Assembly: GCA_014872805.1 (NCBI GenBank)
Contig: WKFN01000016.1
Span: forward strand, 62,001-126,000
Source of the DNA: Opacimonas sp014872805
GTDB taxonomy: Bacteria; Pseudomonadota; Gammaproteobacteria; Enterobacterales; Alteromonadaceae
Direction: 5' to 3'
DNA: 64,000 bases
Of the stretch, positions 9,103 to 18,117 are shown piece after piece. Below the pieces are notes generated by a model, which ran no database searches, was not told where the DNA came from, and saw nothing but the letters and a program-made list of their open reading frames with translations. The position numbers were made by a program, and so were the translations under genes. Each line of letters begins with the position of its first letter. Positions within the stretch are counted from its first letter, which is position 1.

Positions 9103-10482
9103 TTAGTATTGACGCAGTAATTCAAATACACGATTAATTGTATCAATGTCTTTTATACCTGGTGCGGATTCTACACCAGAATTCAGATCCAAGAGGTCTG
9201 CTTTTGTTTGGATGGCCGCTTGAATATTGTCAGGAGTTAATCCGCCAGCCAATGCAATTGGGGTATTTGTTTGCAGACCATCTAATAATGACCAATCAAA
9301 TACCTGGCCGGTGCCACCACTTTGCCCACCCACCTTGCAATCCAATAAAATACGGTCACAATGATTCGGCAGAGTGGGCATTGTATCGGTTACGCCAACT
9401 GCACGCCAGATTTGACAGGTTTTAGGTAAGGCATTGCGTAAACTTAGGACATACTCTTCGTCTTCGTTGCCGTGTAACTGAACTGCAAACAGTCCACACT
9501 GTTGTGCAATGTTAACCACATCATCTATTGATGCATCCACAAACACACCGACATATTGTCCGGGGGCCTTTAAAGTGATTTGTAAAGCCTGCTCAAAAGA
9601 AACACAGCGCTTAGATTGTGGTGCAAATATCAGTCCCAAATACGAAACTGGTGTGTCTAATATGACTTTAGCTTGTTCAAGTTGTGTAATGCCACACACT
9701 TTGACCGCACCATAAACCAACTGTTGCACAGCTTGTAATAAGTTTTCCTGAGCCATTAACGATGAACCTACAAGAAAGCCATCTACTAACGGAGCCAAAC
9801 GGGCTACGTCTTGACGTGTGTAAATACCCGATTCAGAAATTAATACGCCCTGATGGCCGAGCTCTCGCAACAGTGGCACAAGGTGTTCTGTCGCGGCTAA
9901 ATCAGTCGATAAGTCACGCAAATTGCGATTGTTGATACCAATAATCTTAGCACCTAAAGCCACCGCACGATGAGCTTCTTCGGTATTGGATACTTCGGTT
10001 AATACATCAAGTGATAAAGTGTCTGCAACCTCGTGCAGTTCGCGATATTCTTCATCAGACAGTACGGATAACATCAATAAAATCGCATCCGCATTGTAAT
10101 GTCTGGCAAGATAAACTTGATACGTGTTGACAAAAAAGTCCTTGTTGAGCACTGGAATGTCGACTCTATCCGTGACGTAGCGTAAGTATTCGTAAGTGCC
10201 TTGGAAATACTTTTCATCGGTCAATACCGAAAGGGCTGCTGCTTCAGTGGTATAAGCTGCCAAAATCTCGTCCAAATCAAATACCGGACGGATGAGACCT
10301 TTTGAAGGCGATGCTTTTTTGCATTCAAAAATATAGCCTGCGTTTGCTTGGCTCAGGGCTTCATACAAGCTTTTTTGTGATGGCACTAAGCTGTCTTTAA
10401 AGGTATCCAAGGGTAACTCAGCTTCTTTAGCAATGAGCTCTTCGCGCTTATCGATAACGATTTTTTCTAAAACATTGGCCAT
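9103..10482 (-). CDS. trpCF: bifunctional indole-3-glycerol-phosphate synthase / phosphoribosylanthranilate isomerase
   Basis: 459 aa fusion of two TIM barrels catalysing consecutive steps of tryptophan synthesis. The TrpC part (1 to about 255) has FECKKASPSKGLI, VLNKDFFV and LISESGI. The TrpF part (about 257-459) starts at VKVCGIT with its catalytic Cys and ends with LDLNSGVESAPGIKD, which carries the catalytic Asp and phosphate loop. The TrpC-TrpF fusion is the arrangement of enteric bacteria and relatives. It starts just before the trpD stop on the same strand (one-base gap). Confidence 0.96.
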   Translation of the reverse strand: MANVLEKIVIDKREELIAKEAELPLDTFKDSLVPSQKSLYEALSQANAGYIFECKKASPSKGLIRPVFDLDEILAAYTTEAAALSVLTDEKYFQGTYEYLRYVTDRVDIPVLNKDFFVNTYQVYLARHYNADAILLMLSVLSDEEYRELHEVADTLSLDVLTEVSNTEEAHRAVALGAKIIGINNRNLRDLSTDLAATEHLVPLLRELGHQGVLISESGIYTRQDVARLAPLVDGFLVGSSLMAQENLLQAVQQLVYGAVKVCGITQLEQAKVILDTPVSYLGLIFAPQSKRCVSFEQALQITLKAPGQYVGVFVDASIDDVVNIAQQCGLFAVQLHGNEDEEYVLSLRNALPKTCQIWRAVGVTDTMPTLPNHCDRILLDCKVGGQSGGTGQVFDWSLLDGLQTNTPIALAGGLTPDNIQAAIQTKADLLDLNSGVESAPGIKDIDTINRVFELLRQY

Positions 10483-10483
10483 G

Positions 10484-11497
10484 TTAATTGGTTTCCTGAC
10501 TCAGTTGGGCAGCTTTTTGGATGGTTTGCAGAGGCTTGCTTTGTGCAATGGAAGATAAAGCAAGTTGTGCCCCATCAGCAAAAGAGTTAGCTTGACCGCA
10601 TAGATAAAGTAAAGCACCGGCATTCATGGCGATGGCATGGGTATGCGCTGACTCACCTTCACCTTTGAATACGGCTTCAATGGCCGCTTTGTTATGTTCG
10701 GGAGTCCCCCCAACGATGGCTGCTAATGGCGCACTTTCTAAGCCAAAGTCCTCTGGAGTGACAACGTATTCTGTCAGTGAATCACCATTAATTTCGACTA
10801 CTTGTGTTTCACCATGTAAAGCAAATTCGTCTAAGCCACTACCATGCACAACTAGAACACGTTCGTGACCGAGTAGTTGCAAAGTATGAGCATAAGGGAT
10901 CAGTAACTCTGGGGTATAGACTCCCATGACTGAATGAGTCGGTCGAGCAGGATTTGCGAGTGGACCCAGAACATTAAAAATAGTGCGCGTTTTGAGTTCG
11001 GTGCGAACCGGCATGGCATGCTTCACCCCAGCGTGATAAACCGGTGCAAACAGGAAACACAAATTACTGGCATCCATAGTGGCACGAGCTTGCTGAGGCG
11101 TGTGCATCAAGTTATAGCCAAACGCGTTAAATAAGTCAGCTGAACCGGATTGACTTGAAACACTGCGATTACCGTGTTTAGCCACGGCAACACCACATGA
11201 TGCGGCCACCACCGCAGCAGCACTGGAAATATTAATGGTATTATGGCCATCACCTCCGGTACCGACAATGTCCGCAAAAGGGGTGTTTGGTGTTGGAAAT
11301 GCGGTCGCATTGGTTACCATAGCTTGGGCGGCACCAGCAATTTCTTCCGGCGTTTCCCCTTTTATTTTTAAGGCGGTCAATAACGCAGTTAAGGTAATTT
11401 CACTTATTTTTCCTTGCATGACTTGACTAAATATCTCTTCGCTTTGTGCTAGTGATAAGTCATTTTGGGCGTATAAACTTTCTAGAATATCTAACAT
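10484..11497 (-). CDS. trpD: anthranilate phosphoribosyltransferase
   Basis: 337 aa, the normal length for free-standing TrpD. It transfers the phosphoribosyl group of PRPP to anthranilate. The glycine-rich PRPP site GTGGDGHNTINIS is near residue 80, with KHGNRSVSSQSGSADL after it and the anthranilate-site Arg region in the middle. Unlike E. coli, it is not fused to the TrpG glutaminase, which is a separate gene 11 bases upstream. Confidence 0.96.
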   Translation of the reverse strand: MLDILESLYAQNDLSLAQSEEIFSQVMQGKISEITLTALLTALKIKGETPEEIAGAAQAMVTNATAFPTPNTPFADIVGTGGDGHNTINISSAAAVVAASCGVAVAKHGNRSVSSQSGSADLFNAFGYNLMHTPQQARATMDASNLCFLFAPVYHAGVKHAMPVRTELKTRTIFNVLGPLANPARPTHSVMGVYTPELLIPYAHTLQLLGHERVLVVHGSGLDEFALHGETQVVEINGDSLTEYVVTPEDFGLESAPLAAIVGGTPEHNKAAIEAVFKGEGESAHTHAIAMNAGALLYLCGQANSFADGAQLALSSIAQSKPLQTIQKAAQLSQETN

Positions 11498-11508
11498 AAA
11501 TCGCTTCC

Positions 11509-12120
11509 TTAATCTTGGGTTCCATCTGTGCCGAGTAGGTAATCAATACTGTCGCGCAGTAACTGACTGCCGCTATGGGTCAAAATCGATTCAGGGTGAA
11601 ATTGCATACCTAACATTTTGCGTTTTGGTTCAAACACGACCATGGGGATATCGTATACGTGTCCCAACACTTCAAGATTATCTGGGATAAGTCCTGCGGC
11701 TAATGAATGATATCGAGCAATGGACATGGGCTGGGGCATATTGGCAAACATCTTGTCGCCACAATGAGTTAATAGTGAGGCTTTGCCATGCACCACAGCT
11801 TCGGCACGCACCACTGTTCCACCACAAAATTCAACTATGGCTTGATGTCCTAAACAAATTCCTAAAATCGGAACCTGACCGGCCATGCGTTGGATTAACT
11901 CAGGCATACACCCTGCTTCGTGGGGCGCTCCTGGTCCCGGGGACAGCAATAATAACGTTGGGCCTTGCTGAGAAAGTGCACTCAAGGCATCGACTATTAC
12001 CTCAACATCGACCGTATTGCGATACACGCGCATATTGACATCTAAGGTGCGCAATTCGTCGACCAAGTTATAGGTAAATGAATCGATGTTATCGAGCATG
12101 ACAACGTTTAAATGCTTCAT
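11509..12120 (-). CDS. trpG: anthranilate synthase component II (glutamine amidotransferase)
   Basis: 203 aa class I glutaminase supplying ammonia to TrpE. The nucleophile Cys89 is in GICLGHQA; His and Glu of the triad are in MQFHPESILT near residue 173. The oxyanion strand LSPGPGAP is at 59-66. The start overlaps the trpE stop in an ATGA junction, so the two subunits are translationally coupled. A separate pabA role is unlikely given the position between trpE and trpD. Confidence 0.95.
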   Translation of the reverse strand: MKHLNVVMLDNIDSFTYNLVDELRTLDVNMRVYRNTVDVEVIVDALSALSQQGPTLLLLSPGPGAPHEAGCMPELIQRMAGQVPILGICLGHQAIVEFCGGTVVRAEAVVHGKASLLTHCGDKMFANMPQPMSIARYHSLAAGLIPDNLEVLGHVYDIPMVVFEPKRKMLGMQFHPESILTHSGSQLLRDSIDYLLGTDGTQD

Positions 12121-13703
12121 TTCGCATCTCCTTGAGAGGCAATGATGGCACGAATAACCGCCTGCGCTTTAGCGCGAGTTTCATCCGCTTCAGCTTGTGG
12201 TACAGAGTCATACACCACCCCCGCACCCGCTTGAATATGCGCAGTATCATGCTGAACAAAGGCCGAACGGATCACGATGCAGGTATCCATATTACCTTGC
12301 CCATCGAGATAGCCAACGGCACCACCATAACTGCCACGACGTTGATTTTCGACTTGTCTAATTAAGCGAGCAGCAGAAACTTTTGGGGCACCAACGAGTG
12401 TCCCCATATTCATACACGCTTGATAAGCATGTAATGCATCGAGTTGTGGCGCAAGTTGACCTACGACGCGAGACACCAAATGCATGACATGAGAATACCG
12501 GTCGACTTTAAGGAGTTCTGTGACGTGACGAGTGCCAGGTATGGATACTCGAGCCACGTCATTACGAGCCAGATCCACTAACATAATGTGTTCGGATTTT
12601 TCTTTGCGATCTTCACGCAAATCCAATTCGATTCGCCCATCCAAATCATAATCAATCGAGCCATCAGCGCGCTTGCCTCGCGGGCGGGTACCTGCGATGG
12701 GGTATATCTCTACTTGGTTAGTTTTTGCGGTGTATTTTAAAGCGGATTCAGGAGAAGCACCAAATAGACTAAAATCCTTATCGTGCATATAAAACATATA
12801 TGGACTTGGATTGAGCACTTTTAATTTTGCGTAGGCTAAAATCGGTTCAGGGCAGGGTAATGAGAACGTTCGAGAAGGCACGACTTGAAAAATATCACCG
12901 GCCAATATATGTTCTTTTAACCCGAGAACGTCTTTGCAAAACGTCGCATCGTCCTTGTCCGTTAGTACGTCATCCGGGCTCAGTCTTAAATTAGGATGAG
13001 TGATCTGTTTATCCAAAGAGCTAGGGATTTGGGCAAACGCATTGGCTAATTGTGTTTGTGCTTGAGTTAGTTGTTCACTGACATGCTGGCTGGCACAGAA
13101 TTGATTTAGGATTATGTGGTTCTCTTTTGTTTTGTGATCGATCAGTGCCAACGTATCTGCAAGGTAAAACACAAAATCCGGACAGGTGTTTTTGCCAGTG
13201 GGCACTTCCGGCAGTGACTCTGCAATAGCAAACAAATCATACGCAAAGCAGCCACCTAAAAAGATCCCGAACTCATCCTCATGTGGCACTTTGGTAACGA
13301 TATCGCGTAATACCGTGAATACATTATCCGCTTGCAGACGAGTTTCTTCATCTAAGTTGGGATCAATGGCTGGAAAAGTACATTGCATCACATGGTCGGT
13401 TTGTGCACGGATGTAATCTGACAAGCTTTCGCTGAGTAATTGCAAAGCTGCGCGTCCATTGGCATTGAGTGCCGCAAGCGTAACTTGATTAGCCACACAT
13501 TCAATTCGCACACAGGCGTTCAGGAGCATAATGCTTTTTAGATTGTCTTTGCTATCAATTTCAGCTGATTCGAGCAACATGGTATTTTGTTGGTCGTGAC
13601 ACATTGCATAGTATTGCGCTAGTGGATCGTCGCAATAGGGGACTGCAAAGCGTCGGGATTGAACGCCTTTATTTGGGAACAATGAATGATTTTCGCCAGT
13701 CAC
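12117..13703 (-). CDS. trpE: anthranilate synthase component I
   Basis: 528 aa chorismate-using subunit of anthranilate synthase. The feedback-inhibition motif LLES is at residues 43-46, so allosteric control by tryptophan is expected. The chorismate-binding domain carries IAGTRPRGK, the DLARNDVARV segment and GAGVVYDSVPQAEADET. It is the first structural gene of the operon, about 80 bases downstream of the trpL stop, with the attenuator hairpin between them. Length is close to E. coli TrpE (520). Confidence 0.96.
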   Translation of the reverse strand: MTGENHSLFPNKGVQSRRFAVPYCDDPLAQYYAMCHDQQNTMLLESAEIDSKDNLKSIMLLNACVRIECVANQVTLAALNANGRAALQLLSESLSDYIRAQTDHVMQCTFPAIDPNLDEETRLQADNVFTVLRDIVTKVPHEDEFGIFLGGCFAYDLFAIAESLPEVPTGKNTCPDFVFYLADTLALIDHKTKENHIILNQFCASQHVSEQLTQAQTQLANAFAQIPSSLDKQITHPNLRLSPDDVLTDKDDATFCKDVLGLKEHILAGDIFQVVPSRTFSLPCPEPILAYAKLKVLNPSPYMFYMHDKDFSLFGASPESALKYTAKTNQVEIYPIAGTRPRGKRADGSIDYDLDGRIELDLREDRKEKSEHIMLVDLARNDVARVSIPGTRHVTELLKVDRYSHVMHLVSRVVGQLAPQLDALHAYQACMNMGTLVGAPKVSAARLIRQVENQRRGSYGGAVGYLDGQGNMDTCIVIRSAFVQHDTAHIQAGAGVVYDSVPQAEADETRAKAQAVIRAIIASQGDAK

Positions 13704-13726
13704 GTTGTTATTTTCCTTATTCCAAT

Positions 13727-13753
13727 AAAAAAGCCCGTTACATATGACGGGCT
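13727..13753 (-). terminator. trp operon attenuator (intrinsic terminator)
   Basis: On the minus strand AGCCCGT (13753-13747) pairs perfectly with ACGGGCT (13738-13732) across an 8-base loop, followed by six Ts (13732-13727). It lies between the trpL stop and the trpE start, where a 3:4 terminator hairpin is expected. Upstream, GGGCT just after the leader stop could pair with AGCCC of the 5' terminator arm as a 2:3 antiterminator. Confidence 0.85.
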
Positions 13754-13781
13754 AATTCTTACGCACACACAAAGCACAGCC

Positions 13782-13829
13782 CTAGAGAGACTGCCACCAC
13801 CAAATGTTTGCAATGTGCGTTGTAAGCAT
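13782..13829 (-). CDS. trpL: trp operon leader peptide TrpL
   Basis: 15-codon reading frame on the minus strand encoding MLTTHIANIWWWQSL. The three adjacent Trp codons (TGG TGG TGG) sit four codons before the TAG stop, the arrangement used to sense charged tRNA-Trp by ribosome stalling. An AAGG about 8 bases upstream of the ATG can serve as ribosome binding site. The stop is followed by the possible antiterminator strand (GGGCT) and then the terminator hairpin that ends 55 bases downstream. Confidence 0.9.
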   Translation of the reverse strand: MLTTHIANIWWWQSL

Positions 13830-13867
13830 GGGTAATACCTTATAGAACCTTATTAGAACAATTGGTT

Positions 13868-13914
13868 TGTTCAGTTGTGTGATATATACTAACCATTATT
13901 AATACAATTGCAAC
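13868..13914 (-). promoter_or_regulatory. candidate trp operon promoter
   Basis: Upstream of trpL on the minus strand, TTGCAA is followed after 16 bases by TAGTAT. The 3' edge also holds GAACAA-N5-TTGTTC, an inverted repeat overlapping the probable transcription start. No CTAG-centred TrpR operator is recognisable. The divergent rnm gene begins at the other edge, so promoters for both directions must share this short gap. Assigned by eye. Confidence 0.35.
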
Positions 13915-13915
13915 T

Positions 13916-14773
13916 ATGTATTTGATGAAAATAGATTTACACACGCATACACACTATTCAGATGGCAAATTATCGCCAGCGGAACTCGTTATGCGTGCGC
14001 ATAATCAACAAATCGATGTGTTGGCCATTACTGACCACGATACTGTACAAGGGGTAGCCGAAGCGCGAGAATATCAAGCGTTACAAAAACGACCTTTGCA
14101 TATTATCAGTGGTGTTGAAATTTCTACTAAATGGCACGGTTTTGAAATCCATATCCTGGGGTTGCATATTGATTGTCAAGATGAGACTTTAGGCGCACGG
14201 TTGGCCGAACAAGCCAGTATACGATTAGCTCGCGCTCAAAAAATGTGCGACAAGCTGGTCAAAATCGGTATTAATGGTGTGTTTGACGATGCTATGCAAC
14301 GAGTGGGTAATGGTCAAATTACTCGCGCACATTTGGCCCAAGTATTATTAGATCGTGGGGAAGTGAGCAGTTGGCAAAGTGCTTTTTCACAATATTTAGG
14401 CAAAGACAAAAAGGCGTATGTCAATGCGCCATGGCCAAGCATGACACAAGCCATTGAATGGATCCGCGATGCTGGTGGAGTAGCGGTCTTGGCACACCCT
14501 GGTCATTATGACATGAAAACCAAATGGCTCAGACGGTTGTTAAGTGATTTTAAACACGCTAACGGGCGAGGAATGGAAGTCACCCACCCCAATATGGCAC
14601 CGACCAAAAAACAACTTTTATTCAGTCTAGCTCGGGAATATCAACTGCTTGCCGCAGTGGGCTCGGACTTTCATGCTCCAAGTCCCTGGAGCGAGCTCGG
14701 GCGCAAGCTCGATATTGATGCTGATTTGCCAACCGTATGGGCAGATTGGCCAGAATGCAGGAACGCATCATGA
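13916..14773 (+). CDS. rnm: PHP-domain 5'-3' exoribonuclease RNase AM (YciV/TrpH)
   Basis: 285 aa PHP phosphoesterase. The metal-binding HTHTHYSDG is at the N-terminus, followed by AITDHDTV, SGVEIST, VAVLAHPGHY and GSDFHAPS near the end. In E. coli this protein trims 5' ends of rRNAs and small oligonucleotides. It also sits beside trp and before yciO there, as here. The first ATG (13916) is followed by another at 13925 that opens directly into MKIDLHTHTH; neither has a strong ribosome site. Its stop overlaps the yciO start (ATGA). Confidence 0.88.
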   Translation: MYLMKIDLHTHTHYSDGKLSPAELVMRAHNQQIDVLAITDHDTVQGVAEAREYQALQKRPLHIISGVEISTKWHGFEIHILGLHIDCQDETLGARLAEQASIRLARAQKMCDKLVKIGINGVFDDAMQRVGNGQITRAHLAQVLLDRGEVSSWQSAFSQYLGKDKKAYVNAPWPSMTQAIEWIRDAGGVAVLAHPGHYDMKTKWLRRLLSDFKHANGRGMEVTHPNMAPTKKQLLFSLAREYQLLAAVGSDFHAPSPWSELGRKLDIDADLPTVWADWPECRNAS

Positions 14774-15390
14774 GTCAGTTTTTTTATATTCATCCTGATA
14801 ATCCCCAACCGCGTTTGATCAAACAAACGGTTGAAATCATTAAGGCGGGACAGGTCATTGTGTATCCAACCGATTCTGGTTATTCCATCGGCTGCCAAAT
14901 GGACAATAAAGCGGCTTTAGAGCAAATTTGTCGTATCCGGGATCTGTCCAAAGAACACAATTTCACCTTGATGTGTCGTGATATGTCTGAATTATCCGAA
15001 TACGCACGAGTCGATAATGTTTCGTTTAGACTCCTCAAGAACAATACCCCAGGCCCCTATACATTTATTTTTAAAGCGACCAAAGAAGTACCAAAGCGAT
15101 TACAAAACCCTAAACGCAAAACCATCGGGATTCGCGTGCCGGATAATCCAATTGCCTTGGCGATATTGGAGGAGTTGGGTGAACCATTAATGAGCACTAC
15201 GCTAATTTTGCCGGGTGAAGATATGGCAGAGTCGGATCCAGATGCGATCCGTGACCGACTAGAAAAACTGGTTGGTCTGATTATCCATGGCGGTTACATC
15301 GGAGAGCAACCGACTTCAGTGCTAGATTTATCGGAAGGAGAAATCAACGTTATTCGTCACGGCAGTGGCGATGTTAGTGTGTTTGAGTAG
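14770..15390 (+). CDS. yciO: YciO, Sua5/YrdC/YwlC family protein
   Basis: 206 aa from the ATG at 14770, which overlaps the rnm stop as ATGA. That start gives MSQFFYIHPDNPQPRL, nearly identical to E. coli YciO; an upstream in-frame ATG at 14737 would add 11 non-homologous residues. The YrdC fold shows KAGQVIVYPTDSGY, NFTLMCRDMSEL and NNTPGPYTFIFKAT. TsaC relatives make threonylcarbamoyl-AMP for tRNA modification; whether YciO does so in vivo is debated. Confidence 0.92.
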   Translation: MSQFFYIHPDNPQPRLIKQTVEIIKAGQVIVYPTDSGYSIGCQMDNKAALEQICRIRDLSKEHNFTLMCRDMSELSEYARVDNVSFRLLKNNTPGPYTFIFKATKEVPKRLQNPKRKTIGIRVPDNPIALAILEELGEPLMSTTLILPGEDMAESDPDAIRDRLEKLVGLIIHGGYIGEQPTSVLDLSEGEINVIRHGSGDVSVFE

Positions 15391-15439
15391 GCGAGTGAGC
15401 GATTCGGAAAAACCACAAGCAAATCCAGCTGAGAAAACG

Positions 15440-16246
15440 ATGATTCAAGAGCCTTTGCCGTTGGCGTTTGTACACGGTGAAGCTTTGGTGGAAAAGCCAG
15501 AAGATTTGTTTATTCCACCTGATGCTTTAGAAGTGATCCTGGAAACCTTCGAGGGCCCGCTTGACCTGTTGCTGTATCTCATTCGCAAACAAAAAATCGA
15601 CATCGTTGATTTACCCGTATTAGAAATCACGAAACAATATATGGCATACGTCGAGCTTATGCAGGAAGTGAAACTCGAGCTTGCCGCTGAATACATGTTA
15701 ATGGCGGCGATTTTGGCTGAAATCAAATCGCGTCTACTTTTGCCCAAACCACCAGCTGATGAGGAAGATGAAATCGATCCGCGCACTGAACTCATCAGAC
15801 GCCTCAAAGAATATGAAATCATTAAACACGCCTCGCAAGAATTAGATGCATTGCCAAGAATGGGACGCGACAGATTTGTCGCAAACGCTTCCCCAGCTGA
15901 AAACATTGCCCCTGAAAAAATCCATCCGCATGTCGCGATGACCGATATTGTCTTAGCATTTGCCGAGGCCATGCAACGTGCTGAGGCGTTTGCGCACCAT
16001 CACATTGAACGCGAACAACTCTCAACCCGTGAACGAATGAGTCAGATTTTACAGACCCTGAAACACGATACGTTTATGGCATTAACTGATTTGTTTTCGG
16101 CACAAGAGGGCAAAGCGGGGTGTGTCGTAAGCTTCTTGGCGATATTAGAATTAACCAAAGAGGGATTGCTTGAATGCATGCAGGCCGATCCCTTAGGTGT
16201 CGTCAACGTTAGGTTAAAAGCACAATTGGCAGTAGAGGATGAGTAG
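15440..16246 (+). CDS. scpA: segregation and condensation protein A
   Basis: 268 aa kleisin subunit of the SMC-ScpAB condensin. The conserved part begins at LPLAFVHGEAL and LETFEGPLDLLLYLIRKQKID, with the AEYMLMAAILAEIKSR helix and the C-terminal winged helix (FLAILELTKEGLLE). The frame is open upstream, with alternative starts at 15371 (ATG) and 15395 (GTG). I chose 15440 because similarity starts just after it and a GAGAAAA lies ahead. It is followed by scpB after 3 bases. The true start is uncertain. Confidence 0.88.
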   Translation: MIQEPLPLAFVHGEALVEKPEDLFIPPDALEVILETFEGPLDLLLYLIRKQKIDIVDLPVLEITKQYMAYVELMQEVKLELAAEYMLMAAILAEIKSRLLLPKPPADEEDEIDPRTELIRRLKEYEIIKHASQELDALPRMGRDRFVANASPAENIAPEKIHPHVAMTDIVLAFAEAMQRAEAFAHHHIEREQLSTRERMSQILQTLKHDTFMALTDLFSAQEGKAGCVVSFLAILELTKEGLLECMQADPLGVVNVRLKAQLAVEDE

Positions 16247-16249
16247 GGT

Positions 16250-16909
16250 ATGAAAATATCTCATGAGCAACTCAAACAATTGATTGAAGCAGCCATTTTT
16301 GTATCTGACCAGCCAATCAGTCGCGACCGTCTCAAGTCCACTGTATTGCTGGATTTTTCTGTTTCTAGCCAGGCACTGAACAAGGTCATTAATGAGTTGA
16401 TTTTGGATTATGCACCTCGGGGTATTGTATTACAGGAAACGGCGTCAGGTTTGCGCTTTGTGTCACAAGATAGTTTATCGCAATGGTTAGGGCGTTTATG
16501 GCAAGAAACAGCGCCGAAATATTCTCGGGCATTACTCGAAACGTTAGCTTTGATTGCTTATCGTCAGCCAATTACTCGAGGTGAGATCGAACAAGTGCGT
16601 GGCGTTACGGTCAGCAGTCATATTATGAAAACCTTGCAAGAGCGAGATTGGGTATGCGTGGTAGGACACAAAGAAGTCCCCGGGCGCCCAGCGTTATATG
16701 CAACGACCAAAGTTTTTTTGGATTATTTTGGGTTGCAATCATTATCGGAACTGCCAGAAGTGGAGACCTTTGTGGCGGCCTTGGAGGATGCGCAAGCATT
16801 GACCGCAGAGACACAAAATCAAACACAAAGCATACAAAACTCACCTGATAGCGCGCAATCTGATATAATCGACTCCGAACCACCATCAACCTCTGAGCAA
16901 CTGCACTAA
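16250..16909 (+). CDS. scpB: segregation and condensation protein B
   Basis: 219 aa. ScpB is the tandem winged-helix partner that dimerises and binds ScpA in the condensin complex. The N-terminal HEQLKQLIEAAIFVSDQPIS and the core ALLETLALIAYRQPITRGEIE with VRGVTVSSHIMKTL are diagnostic. The last 40 residues are a low-complexity Gln/Ser/Thr-rich tail. Tightly spaced between scpA and rluB (1 base). Confidence 0.93.
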   Translation: MKISHEQLKQLIEAAIFVSDQPISRDRLKSTVLLDFSVSSQALNKVINELILDYAPRGIVLQETASGLRFVSQDSLSQWLGRLWQETAPKYSRALLETLALIAYRQPITRGEIEQVRGVTVSSHIMKTLQERDWVCVVGHKEVPGRPALYATTKVFLDYFGLQSLSELPEVETFVAALEDAQALTAETQNQTQSIQNSPDSAQSDIIDSEPPSTSEQLH

Positions 16910-16910
16910 C

Positions 16911-17792
16911 ATGTCTAAAAAACTCCAAAAAATTCTTGCTAACGCTGGCGTTGGCTCTCGTCGTGAAATGGAACGCTGGATCCAAGCGGGTCGCGTATCT
17001 ATTAATGGTAAAGTGGCAACATTAGGTGACCGAGCAGAGGTTGGCGAACAAATTAGAGTCGATGGTAACTTAGTCAAATACGACAAAGACGACTTTGTCT
17101 GTCGCGTCCTGATGTATAACAAACCTGAAGGCGAGATCTGTACTAATTCGGATCCAGAAGGCCGTGATACCGTATTTGACCGACTGCCTCCGTTGCGCAA
17201 TGGCCGTTGGATTGCTGTAGGACGTTTGGACTTGAATACCAGTGGCTTGTTGTTGTTTACCAATGATGGGGAACTTGCTAACCGTTTGATGCATCCCAAA
17301 CATCAGGTACAACGCCATTATGCTGTGCGAGTCTTTGGTGCGGTTAGCCAAGCGATGATCACGAACATGACCAAAGGGGTCGAACTCGAAGATGGCCTAG
17401 CCAAGTTCGATGATGTGCGTTTACGAGTGGCTGCAGAAGACAGCATCAACCAATGGTTTGATGTCACGCTTGCAGAAGGACGTAACCGTGAAGTGCGTCG
17501 TTTATGGGAATCTCAAGAAGTGCAGGTGTCTCGCTTGATCCGGTTGCAATACGGCCCCGTCGAACTGCCTAAACGTCTGCCACAAGGGGCTTGGGTTGAA
17601 GCTGAACTGGATGTGGTGAATGCCTTGCGTAAAAGCGTACAACTGCCCAACGAGCAACAGACTCTATTAGGTATTCACGACAGCGAACTGGATCATAAAA
17701 AGCTTGCGCAAATGCGACGTTCAGTCAAGAAGCACAAAGAAGTCCGGAAAAAAGCGCACAAACGCACATCACAATCCATGCGTCGTCGTTAG
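16911..17792 (+). CDS. rluB: 23S rRNA pseudouridine(2605) synthase
   Basis: 293 aa. The N-terminal S4 RNA-binding domain (KLQKILANAGVGSRREMERWI) is followed by the RsuA/RluB catalytic domain. The catalytic Asp107 is in GRLDLNTSGLLLF, with EGRNREVRRLW beyond. RluB isomerises U2605 of 23S rRNA. The C-terminus is a strongly basic Lys/Arg tail (about 265-293), common in RluB. Last gene of the rnm-yciO-scpAB-rluB run, where E. coli also keeps rluB near yciO and trp. Confidence 0.93.
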   Translation: MSKKLQKILANAGVGSRREMERWIQAGRVSINGKVATLGDRAEVGEQIRVDGNLVKYDKDDFVCRVLMYNKPEGEICTNSDPEGRDTVFDRLPPLRNGRWIAVGRLDLNTSGLLLFTNDGELANRLMHPKHQVQRHYAVRVFGAVSQAMITNMTKGVELEDGLAKFDDVRLRVAAEDSINQWFDVTLAEGRNREVRRLWESQEVQVSRLIRLQYGPVELPKRLPQGAWVEAELDVVNALRKSVQLPNEQQTLLGIHDSELDHKKLAQMRRSVKKHKEVRKKAHKRTSQSMRRR

Positions 17793-17833
17793 CATTTGAA
17801 ATAGCATAAAATTTAATTTTTGATAGACTACGT

Positions 17834-17862
17834 GGCAACTAGGTGATTAACCACCCGTTGCC
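17834..17862. other. two-part inverted repeat between convergent genes
   Basis: GGCAAC (17834-17839) pairs with GTTGCC (17857-17862), and inside it GGTG pairs with CACC around a short AT loop. The repeat overlaps the 3' end of the 88-residue membrane protein gene and lies beyond rluB. It has no T-tract in either direction, so it is not a standard intrinsic terminator; it could protect 3' ends or be chance. Confidence 0.35.
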
Positions 17863-18113
17863 AATACCGCCCATAAGATTGCCACCGTCATAAATACTAA
17901 CGCCGCACTAAACTTATACAGCGCCTGTGGGTGACGTATGGTCACTTGTATGCTTGCCCCGGCTAAGAAAAAAAGTACGTAAGCGACGAGGAAGTCGAAC
18001 GCTCCCCAGCGGAAGTTCTCATCTAAAATAGTTGCTGCCAATGGGAGTAGTAAGATCAAGCCACACACTCTGGCTAGGCGTTTGAGGTCAACGTGTTCGA
18101 GAATTTTATCCAT
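17847..18113 (-). CDS. small integral membrane protein of unknown function
   Basis: 88 aa. A charged N-terminus (MDKILEHVDLKRLARV) is followed by three hydrophobic spans, about residues 16-31, 37-55 and 67-85. No recognisable catalytic motif. It begins 4 bases after the bamE stop on the same strand, so it is probably co-transcribed with bamE. Not a family I recognise. Confidence 0.65.
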   Translation of the reverse strand: MDKILEHVDLKRLARVCGLILLLPLAATILDENFRWGAFDFLVAYVLFFLAGASIQVTIRHPQALYKFSAALVFMTVAILWAVLATGG

Positions 18114-18117
18114 AGTC

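Noticed and set aside
13860..13915. TrpR operator in the trp promoter
   Set aside because: No CTAG-centred palindrome; only an unrelated GAACAA-N5-TTGTTC repeat is present.
15445..15972. 175-residue frame on the minus strand
   Set aside because: Antisense to scpA, with Ser-rich low-complexity translation and no homology; scpA is clearly the real gene.
16623..17299. Minus-strand frames of 120 and 137 residues
   Set aside because: Antisense to scpB and rluB; composition typical of shadow frames.
17834..17862. Bidirectional terminator between rluB and the 88-residue protein gene
   Set aside because: The hairpin is good but there is no T-tract on either side; kept only as an inverted repeat.
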